The position numbers were made by a program, and so were the translations under genes. From Chitinophagaceae bacterium (GTDB taxonomy: Bacteria > Bacteroidota > Bacteroidia > Chitinophagales > Chitinophagaceae), in the NCBI GenBank assembly GCA_020846105.1, contig JADLEN010000301.1:1-10549 (forward strand): 10,549 bases of DNA, read 5' to 3'. Below are positions 1 through 7,546 of this stretch, piece by piece; the first letter of the stretch is position 1; each line of letters begins with the position of its first letter. The notes under the pieces are model-generated. The model was not told the origin of the DNA, searched no databases, and saw only the letters and a list, made by a program, of their open reading frames with translations.

Positions 1-128
1 GGATGTGCCAGGTGGCTGCCCCTTGGCAGCCAGCCCGCAGGGCCGCAGCGCAGCGGAGCCTAGAGCAGCCCGGCGCCGCCCCTTTGCTAGCAAGCGCTAG
101 GAGGGGGCGGCGACACGCCCAAAAAAAG
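1..128. repeat. GC-rich block of consecutive hairpins upstream of uvrB
   Basis: This stretch is much richer in G+C (well over 70% by eye) than the rest of the window and contains three successive inverted repeats. The first is an 8-bp stem, 13-20 with 25-32, around the loop CCTT. The second is a smaller, imperfect stem around 41-60 (CCGC/GCGG core). The third is a long hairpin: 74-82 pairs with 104-112 (CGCCGCCCC/GGGGCGGCG), TTT 83-85 can pair loosely with GAG 101-103, and 87-91 pairs with 96-100 (CTAGC/GCTAG) around AAGC. No T-run follows on either strand, so it does not look like an intrinsic terminator. It resembles an extragenic palindromic repeat or structured intergenic element, but a second copy is not present in this window. 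The left boundary may lie outside the window. Confidence 0.55.
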
Positions 129-150
129 AAATGCTTTGCGCGAAAAAGAA

Positions 151-158
151 TATTTTTG
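151..158 (+). promoter_or_regulatory. Bacteroidota -7 promoter element (TATTTTTG) for uvrB
   Basis: TATTTTTG matches the Bacteroidota -7 consensus TAnnTTTG exactly. It sits 27 nt before the uvrB ATG at 186, which would give a leader of about 20 nt. A TTTG at 135-138 is closer (12 nt) than the usual -33 spacing, so the upstream element is not convincing. The site supports the ATG at 186 as the true uvrB start. Confidence 0.45.
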
Positions 159-185
159 TGCTGCACTATTAATACGCCCAAACCG

Positions 186-2216
186 ATGCCCTTCAAAATA
201 CATAGCGACTACAAGCCTGCCGGCGACCAACCTAATGCCATACGCCAATTGGTGGCGGGGCTGCAAGCGGGCGAGCAATTTCAGACCTTGCTGGGGGTTA
301 CGGGCTCGGGCAAGACTTTTACAATGGCAAATGTGATAGAGGCGGTGCACAAACCTACGCTGATACTCACGCACAATAAGACGCTGGTGGCGCAGCTGTA
401 TGGCGAGTTCAAACAGTTTTTCCCCGAGAATGCGGTGGAGTATTTTGTGTCGTACTACGATTACTATCAGCCAGAAGCTTACTTGCCTACCAAAAATGTG
501 TATATCGAGAAAGACTTGTCGATAAACGAAGAGCTGGAAAAGCTGCGCCTGCGCGCCACATCTAGCCTGCTGAGTGGGCGTAGGGATATTGTAATTGTGG
601 CGTCGGTGTCGTGCATCTATGGTATGGGCAACCCTGCGGAGTACGAGAATAGCATCATCCGTATAGAGCGGGGCGAGGATTTTGGGCGGAATAAATTCCT
701 ACACGGGCTGGTGCACGCGCAGTATATGCGCAGCCAAGGCGAGTTTGCTAGGGGTAGCTTTAGGGTCAATGGGGATACTGTGGACATCAATCTGCCCTAC
801 CTAGACTATGGCTACCGCATCACCTTTTTTGGCGATGAGATAGACGAGATAGAAAACTTTGAGATAGAGACGGGCAAAAGGATACAGGCGATGGAGCACG
901 CAGCCATCTTCCCCGCCAACCTATACATAGCGCCCAAAGACCTGATGGCAGATATTGTGCACGAGATACAAGACGAAACGAATGCGCAGTTTGAATATTT
1001 TAACAGAATAGGGAAGCATATAGAAGCCGCGCGTATCAAAGAGCGCGTGAATTACGACCTCGAAATGATACAAGAGCTGGGCTTTTGCAAAGGGATAGAA
1101 AACTATTCGCGCTTCTTGGACAGGCGAAAGCCAGGTGTGCGGCCATTCTGTTTGTTGGATTATTTTCCGAAAGATTATATAATGATGATAGATGAGAGCC
1201 ATCAAACGATTCCGCAAATAAGTGGTATGTATGGCGGCGACCGCTCGCGCAAACTGAACCTTGTGGACTTTGGTTTCCGACTGCCATCGGCATTGGATAA
1301 TAGACCGCTGAATTTTAATGAATTTGAACAACAATTGAACCAAGTGGTGTTTGTGAGTGCCACCCCTGCCAACTACGAATTGCAAAAAACCGACGGACTA
1401 ATAGTAGAGCAAGTGGTGCGCCCAACAGGCCTGCTAGACCCACCGATAGAGGTGCGCCCAAGCATTAATCAGATAGATGATTTGCTAGACGAGATAGACA
1501 AGCGAATAAAAAAGAATGAGCGCGTATTGGTCACCACCCTTACCAAACGAATGGCAGAAGAGGTGGACAAATACCTTGCACGCATACAAGTAAAATCGCG
1601 CTACATACACTCTGAGGTAGACACGCTAGAAAGGGTAGAAATACTCCGCGACCTGCGTATGGGCGTGATAGATGTGCTGGTGGGTGTGAACCTGCTGAGG
1701 GAAGGGCTAGACCTGCCAGAAGTGTCGCTAATGGCTATCTTGGATGCAGACAAAGAAGGTTTCTTGCGGAATGAGCGCTCGCTAACGCAGATGGCTGGTC
1801 GTGCCGCACGTAACTCGGAAGGGCTCGTGATTTTCTACGCCGATAAAATAACCGACTCGATGCAGCGCACGATGGACGAGACTTTGCGCAGAAGAGAAAA
1901 ACAAATTCGCTACAACGAAAAGCACGGCATTACTCCTACTACGGTGCTGAAATCGACAGAGCAGATTTTCAAACAAACTTCGGTGCTGGATATAAAAGGC
2001 TACGACCCCAAAAACCCTTATGCCGTGGGCGATACGCCTATATCTGTAGCGGCAGAAGATGCAGTGGAATATACCAATATTGCAAGCCTAGAAAAGGCAA
2101 TAGCCACAGCCAAAAAAGCAATGACCAAAGCCGCCAAAGACCTAGACTTTATGGACGCTGCGAAGTGGCGAGATGAGTTGCAGGTATTGGAGCAAAAGAA
2201 GGCAGAACTAGCCTAA
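186..2216 (+). CDS. uvrB: UvrABC system protein B (excinuclease helicase subunit)
   Basis: UvrB verifies DNA damage delivered by UvrA and recruits the UvrC nuclease in cytoplasmic nucleotide excision repair. The 676-residue product has the usual family length and order of motifs. Walker A GVTGSGKT is at 37-44. The Tyr-rich beta-hairpin that inserts between the strands is around 88-103 (YYDYYQPEAY). Walker B MIDESH is at 334-339, and SATPA is at 391-395. The helicase motif around 535-543 (QMAGRAARN) carries the arginine-finger region. A C-terminal UVR motif that contacts UvrC is at about 632-668. The frame is open upstream to position 3, but those 61 codons translate the GC-rich hairpin block into an Arg/Ala-rich string foreign to UvrB. 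The family N-terminus (MPFKIHSDYKPAGDQP) begins at 186, 27 nt after a -7 promoter motif. No terminator hairpin is visible after the stop. The body is complete, with no missing motif. Confidence 0.97.
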   Translation: MPFKIHSDYKPAGDQPNAIRQLVAGLQAGEQFQTLLGVTGSGKTFTMANVIEAVHKPTLILTHNKTLVAQLYGEFKQFFPENAVEYFVSYYDYYQPEAYLPTKNVYIEKDLSINEELEKLRLRATSSLLSGRRDIVIVASVSCIYGMGNPAEYENSIIRIERGEDFGRNKFLHGLVHAQYMRSQGEFARGSFRVNGDTVDINLPYLDYGYRITFFGDEIDEIENFEIETGKRIQAMEHAAIFPANLYIAPKDLMADIVHEIQDETNAQFEYFNRIGKHIEAARIKERVNYDLEMIQELGFCKGIENYSRFLDRRKPGVRPFCLLDYFPKDYIMMIDESHQTIPQISGMYGGDRSRKLNLVDFGFRLPSALDNRPLNFNEFEQQLNQVVFVSATPANYELQKTDGLIVEQVVRPTGLLDPPIEVRPSINQIDDLLDEIDKRIKKNERVLVTTLTKRMAEEVDKYLARIQVKSRYIHSEVDTLERVEILRDLRMGVIDVLVGVNLLREGLDLPEVSLMAILDADKEGFLRNERSLTQMAGRAARNSEGLVIFYADKITDSMQRTMDETLRRREKQIRYNEKHGITPTTVLKSTEQIFKQTSVLDIKGYDPKNPYAVGDTPISVAAEDAVEYTNIASLEKAIATAKKAMTKAAKDLDFMDAAKWRDELQVLEQKKAELA

Positions 2217-2263
2217 GGAAAAATTTATTTGTCAAAAAATTATAAATTACAACCTCGTAAGAT

Positions 2264-2271
2264 TATATTTG
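2264..2271 (+). promoter_or_regulatory. Bacteroidota -7 promoter element (TATATTTG)
   Basis: An exact TAnnTTTG match lies in the AT-rich gap after uvrB, 46 nt before the ATG at 2318. A TTTG at 2228-2231 is 32 nt upstream, too far for a normal -33 element, so only the -7 half is supported. The gap has no other gene, and its composition fits a promoter region. Confidence 0.4.
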
Positions 2272-2317
2272 GGCATCGTTTCTTTAAAATAACATTTTTC
2301 AATAAACTTTCTTCGGA

Positions 2318-3685
2318 ATGAAAAGAATAATTACACTCACTACCCTACTCGTTGCTGGCTTGTCGGCAGTATCTTTTGCACAAACATATGAAGTGAAAAA
2401 CAACAGATGCTTTGCCGATGTAAATGGCGACGGCATGGACGACTATATCATACTGACCGGCAAGGCGAATAGACCAACGGTAAATGTACGCTATAGTAAC
2501 AGCCTTACCTTTAACAGCATACCTGACATTGTAAGTAGCCCAACGCCCTATGATGCCATAGTAGGCTCTAGCTATTTTGCCGATGTAAATGGTGATGGAC
2601 GTGCCGATTATATCACGTTTCAAGGCTACAAGCAAACGCCGCGTATAGTGGCTTACCTAGCTACGGACGAGGGATTTTCTAACAATAAAGTAATGACAAG
2701 TGCCCCTTTTGACAGAGGCTATGACGAGTTTCCACGAGGCTTTGCCGATATTAATGGTGATGGCCGTTGGGATTATATCACCTTCCGTGGCGATATCAAA
2801 AGACCCTACATCGTAGCTTATCTTTCTACCGGAACAAGCTTTAACCCTAAGTCTTACAAAAGCTCTTCGCTGCTAGAGAAATCGGCAGAAGGTATTACTA
2901 AAGCATTTGCCGACATAAATGCAGATGGCATGGCCGACTACATGGACTCTTACGGCAATGGCGATTATATAAATACCTACTTGGGCAATAAAATCGAGTA
3001 TAATTTTCAGTTTGTATATCCTTACCAAAATGCACTAAGCAAGCCTATCAAAAAAGGCTATGACGATATGCCTCGTGGGTATTATGATATTGATGGCGAC
3101 CACCGTGCAGACTATGTGGTGTTTCGTGGCAACGAAAGCAAACCTAATATTTACATTCACTATTCACTTGGCCAATCATTTGAAGACGAACCAACAATTG
3201 CACGCCGTGTAGAGCGTGGCTTGCCCGATATGCCTAATGGCTTTGCCGATGTAAATGGAGATAAGAAATGGGATTATATTGCGTTTAGAGGCACAAGTGC
3301 CAATCCGCGTCCAGTAGTATATTTCAGCACGGGAAAAGACTTTTTGGAGCCTACCGATGAGATGACTATTTCGCTAATCAATGAATCAGCATATAATGCT
3401 TACTTCTTGGTTCGTTACGAACTAGAAGGAGTAACCAAGTATCATTCACCAGTAGTAATCACTGGTCAAAGCATTAACTATTCGATACCTGAAGATGCCT
3501 ACAATGTAGAAGTTACCGGCTTTTGCAATGATTGCTATGACAAGCGTCGCGTGTTTACAGACCTTATAAACCGTGCAGATAACCCACACAAAGTATGCTA
3601 CAGAGTGTTGGGCACCCAATTTAAAAAACGTTGGGATTATGGCGATTGCAACAAAGCAAGAAAAAGATACCCATTACAGAAATAA
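2318..3685 (+). CDS. Secreted FG-GAP/VCBS-repeat protein with cytolysin-D4-like C-terminal domain
   Basis: The 455-residue product starts with a Sec signal peptide (MKRIITLTTLLVAGLSAVSFA, cleavage near residue 21-22), so it is exported. Residues 31-340 hold six repeats, each with a DxNxDGxxDY-type calcium loop beginning at 34, 89, 144, 199, 257 and 311. The spacing is almost exactly 55 residues and each is followed by a FRG...P.IVAYLSTG strand pair. This is the FG-GAP/VCBS type that usually folds into a beta-propeller. Repeat 4 lacks the usual glycine (NAD), and repeats 5 and 6 replace DG by DH and DK. Residues about 349-444 form a different domain with four cysteines (403, 406, 427, 444). 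The order is INESAYNAYFLVRY, then TGQSINYSIP, then CYRVLGTQFKKRWD. This resembles the C-terminal beta-sandwich of thiol-activated cytolysins, but without a Trp-rich undecapeptide. There is no type IX secretion C-terminal signal. It stands alone between a promoter and a terminator. Function unknown; surface or glycan/membrane binding is an inference. Confidence 0.85.
   Translation: MKRIITLTTLLVAGLSAVSFAQTYEVKNNRCFADVNGDGMDDYIILTGKANRPTVNVRYSNSLTFNSIPDIVSSPTPYDAIVGSSYFADVNGDGRADYITFQGYKQTPRIVAYLATDEGFSNNKVMTSAPFDRGYDEFPRGFADINGDGRWDYITFRGDIKRPYIVAYLSTGTSFNPKSYKSSSLLEKSAEGITKAFADINADGMADYMDSYGNGDYINTYLGNKIEYNFQFVYPYQNALSKPIKKGYDDMPRGYYDIDGDHRADYVVFRGNESKPNIYIHYSLGQSFEDEPTIARRVERGLPDMPNGFADVNGDKKWDYIAFRGTSANPRPVVYFSTGKDFLEPTDEMTISLINESAYNAYFLVRYELEGVTKYHSPVVITGQSINYSIPEDAYNVEVTGFCNDCYDKRRVFTDLINRADNPHKVCYRVLGTQFKKRWDYGDCNKARKRYPLQK
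2411..3277 (+). repeat. Six in-gene repeats of about 165 bp (calcium-loop propeller blades)
   Basis: The DNA segment TTTGCCGAT/C(G/A)T(A/T)AATG recurs at 2411, 2576, 2741 and 2906, exactly 165 nt apart. Degenerate copies follow near 3080 and at 3242. Each encodes the FADxNxDGxxDY loop of one blade. The nucleotide similarity between copies 1-3 and 6 is high around the loop (for example TTTGCCGATGTAAATGG), while the blade remainder has diverged. This suggests old tandem duplication with the loops held by selection. Confidence 0.75.
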
Positions 3686-3709
3686 GCACATTTTTTTAGA
3701 ATAAAAGAT

Positions 3710-3740
3710 AGCCTGCACCATAATGCAGGCTTTCTTTTTT
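3710..3740 (+). terminator. Rho-independent terminator after the FG-GAP gene
   Basis: AGCCTGCA (3710-3717) pairs with TGCAGGCT (3724-3731) across the loop CCATAA and is followed by the T-rich tail TTTCTTTTTT. The flanking AAAAGA and TCTTTT can extend the stem. It starts 25 nt after the stop codon at 3685 and isolates this gene from yidC. Confidence 0.85.
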
Positions 3741-3835
3741 AAAGTAACTGTCTGGGCTGGCGACTCTTGTCTCAATACTATATCCTGCACATAAATAAGC
3801 GAAATAAGCAATGGGCATTTTCGCTACACAATGCT

Positions 3836-3843
3836 TACCTTCG
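3836..3843 (+). promoter_or_regulatory. Probable -7 promoter element (TACCTTCG) for yidC
   Basis: TACCTTCG matches TAnnTTTG at all but one fixed position and ends 26 nt before the yidC ATG at 3870. The preceding gene is closed by a terminator, so yidC needs its own promoter within 3741-3869, and this is the best candidate I see. No well-spaced TTTG is evident upstream. Confidence 0.35.
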
Positions 3844-3869
3844 CCGCTCAATTGAATACAAAATAGACA

Positions 3870-5693
3870 ATGGATAAAAATTCAGCAATTGGTTTCGGAC
3901 TACTTGTGGCCATCTTGATAGGTTATTTTACCTACAGCAATTACGAACAAAATAAATTTCAAGCACAAAAAACTGCCGATTCAGTAGCTTACGCCATTGC
4001 ACACCCCAAGCCCTTAGTAGATACTACTAAACTTGCGGTAGCTACTACGCTTGATTCTACAACACAAGCATTGAACGACTCTGCGCGAAAATTATTACCC
4101 GCAGCATTCAATGGCACTGCCCAAGATGTAGTTTTGGAAAATGCAAAACTTGCAATCACCATCAATACCAAAGGGGCCTACCCAAGTGCAGCTCAGCTCA
4201 AGGATTTCAAAACTTATGACCAAAAGCCATTGTACCTTTTTGAAGGTGGGCAAAATAGCATGAGTATGATATTGCCTACCAACAACAATGCGGTGGCAAG
4301 CTCAGATTTGTACTTTACCCATTCGCTGACACAGGCACCCAATGGCGACCAAAGTTTGGAGTTGGTGAGTGATATGGGCGATGGCAAAAAAGTAATTGTA
4401 AGCTATTTGCTGCCGAAAGAAGGCTATATGCTGCAATACAATATACGCTTGCAAGGTATGCCCGCTACAACGGTGCCACTTACTTGGCATCTTGTAGGAA
4501 ACCATACCGAAAAAGATGTGCATAATGAGCGAATGGCTACGCAAATTTATTACCAATTCAAAGACAATGACGATGACTATTTTACAGTAACAGAAGAGAA
4601 GAACGAGGAGCTGGAAAAATCGGTTTCGTGGTTGGGCTATCGCCAATTGTATTTTAGCACGGCACTTATAGCTCAAGAAGGATTCAGCAAGGTAAAAATA
4701 AAATCGAACACACAACTGCCAGAGAAAGACATTGTTTCGAAAAGCACTTTCGGTTTTGAATTACCTGTAAAAGCCGGTGCAGAACAAGCATACAACTTTC
4801 AATGGTACATAGGCCCTAACGATTATGAAACGCTAAAGGCATACAACCTTAACCTTGACAACATGGTGCCTTATGGCTACGGCATTTTCACCTTTGTAAA
4901 ATATATCAACAAGTGGTTCCTTTTGCCACTCTTTACATTCTTGGCTAGCGCTGTAGGCAACTTGGCATTAGTGTTGATTTTGATGACGATTATTATCCGC
5001 CTTGCGCTGTCCTTTTTTACATACAAATCATTTTTGTCTACCGCCAAAATGCGTGTATTGAAACCAGAACTTGATGAGCTACGCGAGCAGTGCGGCGAAG
5101 ACAAACAAAAATTCAGCATGGAGCAAATGAAGCTTTACAAAACAGCAGGTGTAAACCCGCTAGGAGGCTGCTTGCCAATGTTATTTCAATTACCAATTCT
5201 TCTTTCGCTCTATTATTTTATCCCTACAGTATTACCGCTTCGCCAAGCATCATTTCTTTGGGCCAAAGATCTATCGACTTATGATAGCATAGCTAGCTGG
5301 CCTAACGAAATTTGGGGCTTATCGGCAATCTACGGCAATCACGTAAGTTTGTTCACTATCCTAATGACTCTTTCGAGCTTATTTTTGGCTGTATATAATA
5401 GAAACAACACCCCACAAGACCCCAACAACCCGATGATGAAATGGATGCCTTTTATCTTCCCTTTCTTTTTGATGGGTTTCTTTAATAAAATGGCAGCAGC
5501 ACTTACCTTCTATTATTTCGTAAGTAATATGCTTAGCATTTTGCAGCAGTTTATTATTCAAAAATTCTTTATAGACGAGAAAAAACTACACGCCGAAATT
5601 CAAGCCAATAAATTAAAGCCAGCATCTAACTCTAAATGGGCCGAGCGAATTGCAGAAATACAAAAGCAACAAGCAAATAAGGGTAAAAAATAA
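3870..5693 (+). CDS. yidC: Membrane protein insertase YidC
   Basis: YidC (Oxa1/Alb3 family) inserts and folds proteins in the inner membrane, alone or with SecYEG. At 607 residues it has the Gram-negative architecture. An N-terminal membrane anchor lies at about 5-22 (IGFGLLVAILIGYF). A large periplasmic beta-sandwich domain follows at about 85-330. The conserved insertase core starts near 340 and has membrane segments at about 350-385, 430-452, 490-508 and 525-562. The groove arginine that is essential in several family members is Arg377 (TIIIRLALSF). The cytoplasmic helical hairpin covers about 392-425, and the family motif GVNPLGGCLPMLFQLPI is at 427-443. The tail is Lys-rich, which in this phylum may help contact ribosomes. 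In many Bacteroidota yidC follows pyrG, but here the upstream neighbour is the FG-GAP gene with a terminator between. The start is supported by the MDKN N-terminus and the promoter-like site just upstream. Confidence 0.97.
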   Translation: MDKNSAIGFGLLVAILIGYFTYSNYEQNKFQAQKTADSVAYAIAHPKPLVDTTKLAVATTLDSTTQALNDSARKLLPAAFNGTAQDVVLENAKLAITINTKGAYPSAAQLKDFKTYDQKPLYLFEGGQNSMSMILPTNNNAVASSDLYFTHSLTQAPNGDQSLELVSDMGDGKKVIVSYLLPKEGYMLQYNIRLQGMPATTVPLTWHLVGNHTEKDVHNERMATQIYYQFKDNDDDYFTVTEEKNEELEKSVSWLGYRQLYFSTALIAQEGFSKVKIKSNTQLPEKDIVSKSTFGFELPVKAGAEQAYNFQWYIGPNDYETLKAYNLNLDNMVPYGYGIFTFVKYINKWFLLPLFTFLASAVGNLALVLILMTIIIRLALSFFTYKSFLSTAKMRVLKPELDELREQCGEDKQKFSMEQMKLYKTAGVNPLGGCLPMLFQLPILLSLYYFIPTVLPLRQASFLWAKDLSTYDSIASWPNEIWGLSAIYGNHVSLFTILMTLSSLFLAVYNRNNTPQDPNNPMMKWMPFIFPFFLMGFFNKMAAALTFYYFVSNMLSILQQFIIQKFFIDEKKLHAEIQANKLKPASNSKWAERIAEIQKQQANKGKK

Positions 5694-5716
5694 AACTTTC
5701 AAGGCAATAGCAATAC

Positions 5717-5752
5717 AAAAAGCCCGATAACTATATAGTTATCGGGCTTTTT
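5717..5752. terminator. Bidirectional terminator, perfect 36-nt palindrome between yidC and rng
   Basis: AAAAAGCCCGATAACTA and its exact reverse complement meet around a central TA. This gives a 16-bp stem with a TATA loop and T-runs on both strands. It lies 24 nt after the yidC stop and 34 nt beyond the rng stop on the other strand, so one element can terminate both convergent transcripts. Confidence 0.92.
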
Positions 5753-5785
5753 AATAAGTTAAATATTAAGGTCAAAAATGGCTAC

Positions 5786-7342
5786 TTACAAATTAATGCG
5801 TTCGTTTGTTTTGAGGTCGAAATAATCGTATTGGGTAAGCGGGTAATTATTGTCTATCACCACATCTAAGCTAGTCTTGTATTTACGTTTCCACTTAGAC
5901 TTGAGCGAAGAGAACAAGATGCCTTTGGTAAGGTATGCTGCTACAATTGGGTGTACTTTAAGCATCAGATGTCGGTGCCCTTGGTCTACGAGGTAGTTAA
6001 GATCTCGCTCTATATGGTCGCCAAGCAACATTGATGGGCCTATTTTGCCAGTACCCTTACAGGTTGGGCATTCTTCCGAAGTGTTAATATTAAGTTCTGG
6101 ACGAAGCCGCTGACGGGTAATCTGCATCAAACCAAACTTTGAAATAGGCAAAATAGTATGCCTGGCTCTGTCGGGTGTCATAGCAGCCTCCATGGCTTCT
6201 ACTATTTGCTTTTTGTTTTCAGGCAGCTTCATATCTATAAAGTCCACGATAACAATACCGCCCAAATCTCTAAGTCGCATTTGACGGGCTATTTCGGCTA
6301 CAGCTTCTAAGTTGGTAGCCATTGCGTTTTGTTCTTGGCCAGCATCTCCACTACGTGTACCGCTATTTACATCTATTACATGCAATGCCTCGGTATGTTG
6401 GATAATAAGGTAGGAGCCGCTGCCCATGCTTATGGTTTGCCCAAAAGATGATTTCACTTGTTTGCTCACACCATATTGTTCAAACACGTCCATGCTATGA
6501 TCGTGATAAGAAACAATACCAGCTTTCTCAGGTGCTACACGGGTAATATACTCACGAGCGTCGTCGGCAATGCGCTTGTCGTTAGACACTACACGCTGAA
6601 AACTTTCATTAAGTAAGTCTCTCAGAATTGATGTTGTTTTGGTTTGCTCGCCCAATACCTTTTGCGGTGCTTTTGCTCCTTTAAGGTTGGCTTGCAAGGT
6701 TTCCCACATTTTCACCAATTCGTGCACATCGGCATGCAATTCTTCAGTGCCTTTGCCTTCTGCAGCCGTACGCACTATCATCCCAAAATTTTTGGGTTTT
6801 ACCGCTTCTACAATTTTTTGTAGACGCTTGCGCTCGTCTGCACTATGTATTTTGCGCGATACAGACACCATGTCGTTAAATGGTGTGAGTACTAAAAACC
6901 TACCTGGTAATGATATTTCGCAACTCAGTCTAGGACCTTTTGCAGAAATGGGTTCTTTAAGTATCTGTACTATTACCTCAGGCTTTTGGTTTATTACTTC
7001 TGTAATTTTACCAGCTTTAAGTATAGTGGTCTCGTTTTTAAATTTAGAAAAATCTTGTCCCCAACTTGGGTTTCCTTCTATAGATTGTTTGGAGAATTTA
7101 ACTAACGAATTGAAATGCGGGCTAAGGTCGGTATAGTGAAGGAATGCATCTTTTTCGTACCCAACATCTACAAATGCAGCATTGAGTCCGGGCATCAATT
7201 TTTTGATTTTACCCAAGTACAAATCACCTACAGCAAAATCATCTTGTCCCTGTTCGTAGTGTAGCTCTACCAATTTTTTATCTTCAAGCAATGCTATTTC
7301 TACAACATCGCCCGAGGCATTGATAATAAGTTCTTTATTCAT
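5786..7342 (-). CDS. rng: Ribonuclease G / E family endoribonuclease
   Basis: This is a single-strand-specific endoribonuclease of the RNase E/G family, which processes rRNA and initiates mRNA decay in the cytoplasm. The 518-residue length fits RNase G: catalytic core only, without the long C-terminal scaffold of RNase E. In order it has the N-terminal MNKELIINAS..VEIALLEDKKLVELH segment typical of Bacteroidota. An S1 RNA-binding domain at about 36-125 (VGDLYLGKIKKLMPGLNAAF) follows. The DNase I-like catalytic region has the metal ligands Asp324 (HVIDVNSG) and Asp367 (VDFID). The Zn-link is CPTC, with Cys425 and Cys428, used for dimer-dimer contacts. A small C-terminal domain ends the protein. 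It is the last gene of the minus-strand cluster, and a shared terminator lies just beyond its stop. Its 204-nt upstream gap carries a weak terminator and a perfect 15-bp hairpin that may govern its expression. Confidence 0.95.
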   Translation of the reverse strand: MNKELIINASGDVVEIALLEDKKLVELHYEQGQDDFAVGDLYLGKIKKLMPGLNAAFVDVGYEKDAFLHYTDLSPHFNSLVKFSKQSIEGNPSWGQDFSKFKNETTILKAGKITEVINQKPEVIVQILKEPISAKGPRLSCEISLPGRFLVLTPFNDMVSVSRKIHSADERKRLQKIVEAVKPKNFGMIVRTAAEGKGTEELHADVHELVKMWETLQANLKGAKAPQKVLGEQTKTTSILRDLLNESFQRVVSNDKRIADDAREYITRVAPEKAGIVSYHDHSMDVFEQYGVSKQVKSSFGQTISMGSGSYLIIQHTEALHVIDVNSGTRSGDAGQEQNAMATNLEAVAEIARQMRLRDLGGIVIVDFIDMKLPENKKQIVEAMEAAMTPDRARHTILPISKFGLMQITRQRLRPELNINTSEECPTCKGTGKIGPSMLLGDHIERDLNYLVDQGHRHLMLKVHPIVAAYLTKGILFSSLKSKWKRKYKTSLDVVIDNNYPLTQYDYFDLKTNERINL

Positions 7343-7415
7343 GCTACCGCTTTAAGATTATAAAATAACTATGGCACACAACCAAAACCTATGCAATACA
7401 AAAATGACTATACCC

Positions 7416-7458
7416 GCGTACTATTTTGGCCTAATAAAGGGCAGCCAAAATAGTACGC
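7416..7458. promoter_or_regulatory. Perfect 15-bp inverted repeat in the rng leader
   Basis: GCGTACTATTTTGGC (7416-7430) is the exact reverse complement of 7444-7458, with a 13-nt loop. CCC at 7413-7415 can also pair with GGG 7461-7463 past an AA bulge. It lies 74 nt upstream of the rng start codon. No T-run follows directly on either strand, so it is not a standard terminator. It could be a structured 5' leader, a 3' stabiliser of the upstream transcript, or a paired protein-binding site. Confidence 0.6.
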
Positions 7459-7491
7459 AAGGGATTGTCGTAATTGTAATACAAAAGCTAG

Positions 7492-7515
7492 AAAAAAAGC
7501 TAGATATAGCTTTTT
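7492..7515 (-). terminator. Weak AT-rich terminator after the 29-aa gene
   Basis: On the minus strand AAAAAGCTA, loop TATC and TAGCTTTTTTT form a 9-bp stem with a run of seven T. It begins 32 nt after the stop of the small basic peptide gene. The stem has only two G-C pairs, so termination is likely to be partial, allowing some read-through into rng. A second copy of the arm (TAGCTTTTGT on minus, 7481-7490) can form a competing, bulged hairpin. Confidence 0.45.
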
Positions 7516-7546
7516 GTGCAAATAGTTTGGGGAAGAAAAAACCCAA

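Noticed and set aside
3..185. N-terminal extension of the uvrB frame by 61 codons
   Set aside because: It translates the GC-rich hairpin block, is Arg/Ala-rich and unlike any UvrB N-terminus. A promoter motif lies within it, and the family start is at 186.
921..1385. 154-codon minus-strand frame inside uvrB
   Set aside because: It is antisense to well-conserved UvrB motifs and has no promoter or family resemblance; a shadow frame.
7416..7458. Inverted repeat as a CRISPR repeat, attachment site or insertion-sequence end
   Set aside because: There is only one copy, with no spacers, transposase, integrase or target-site duplication nearby.
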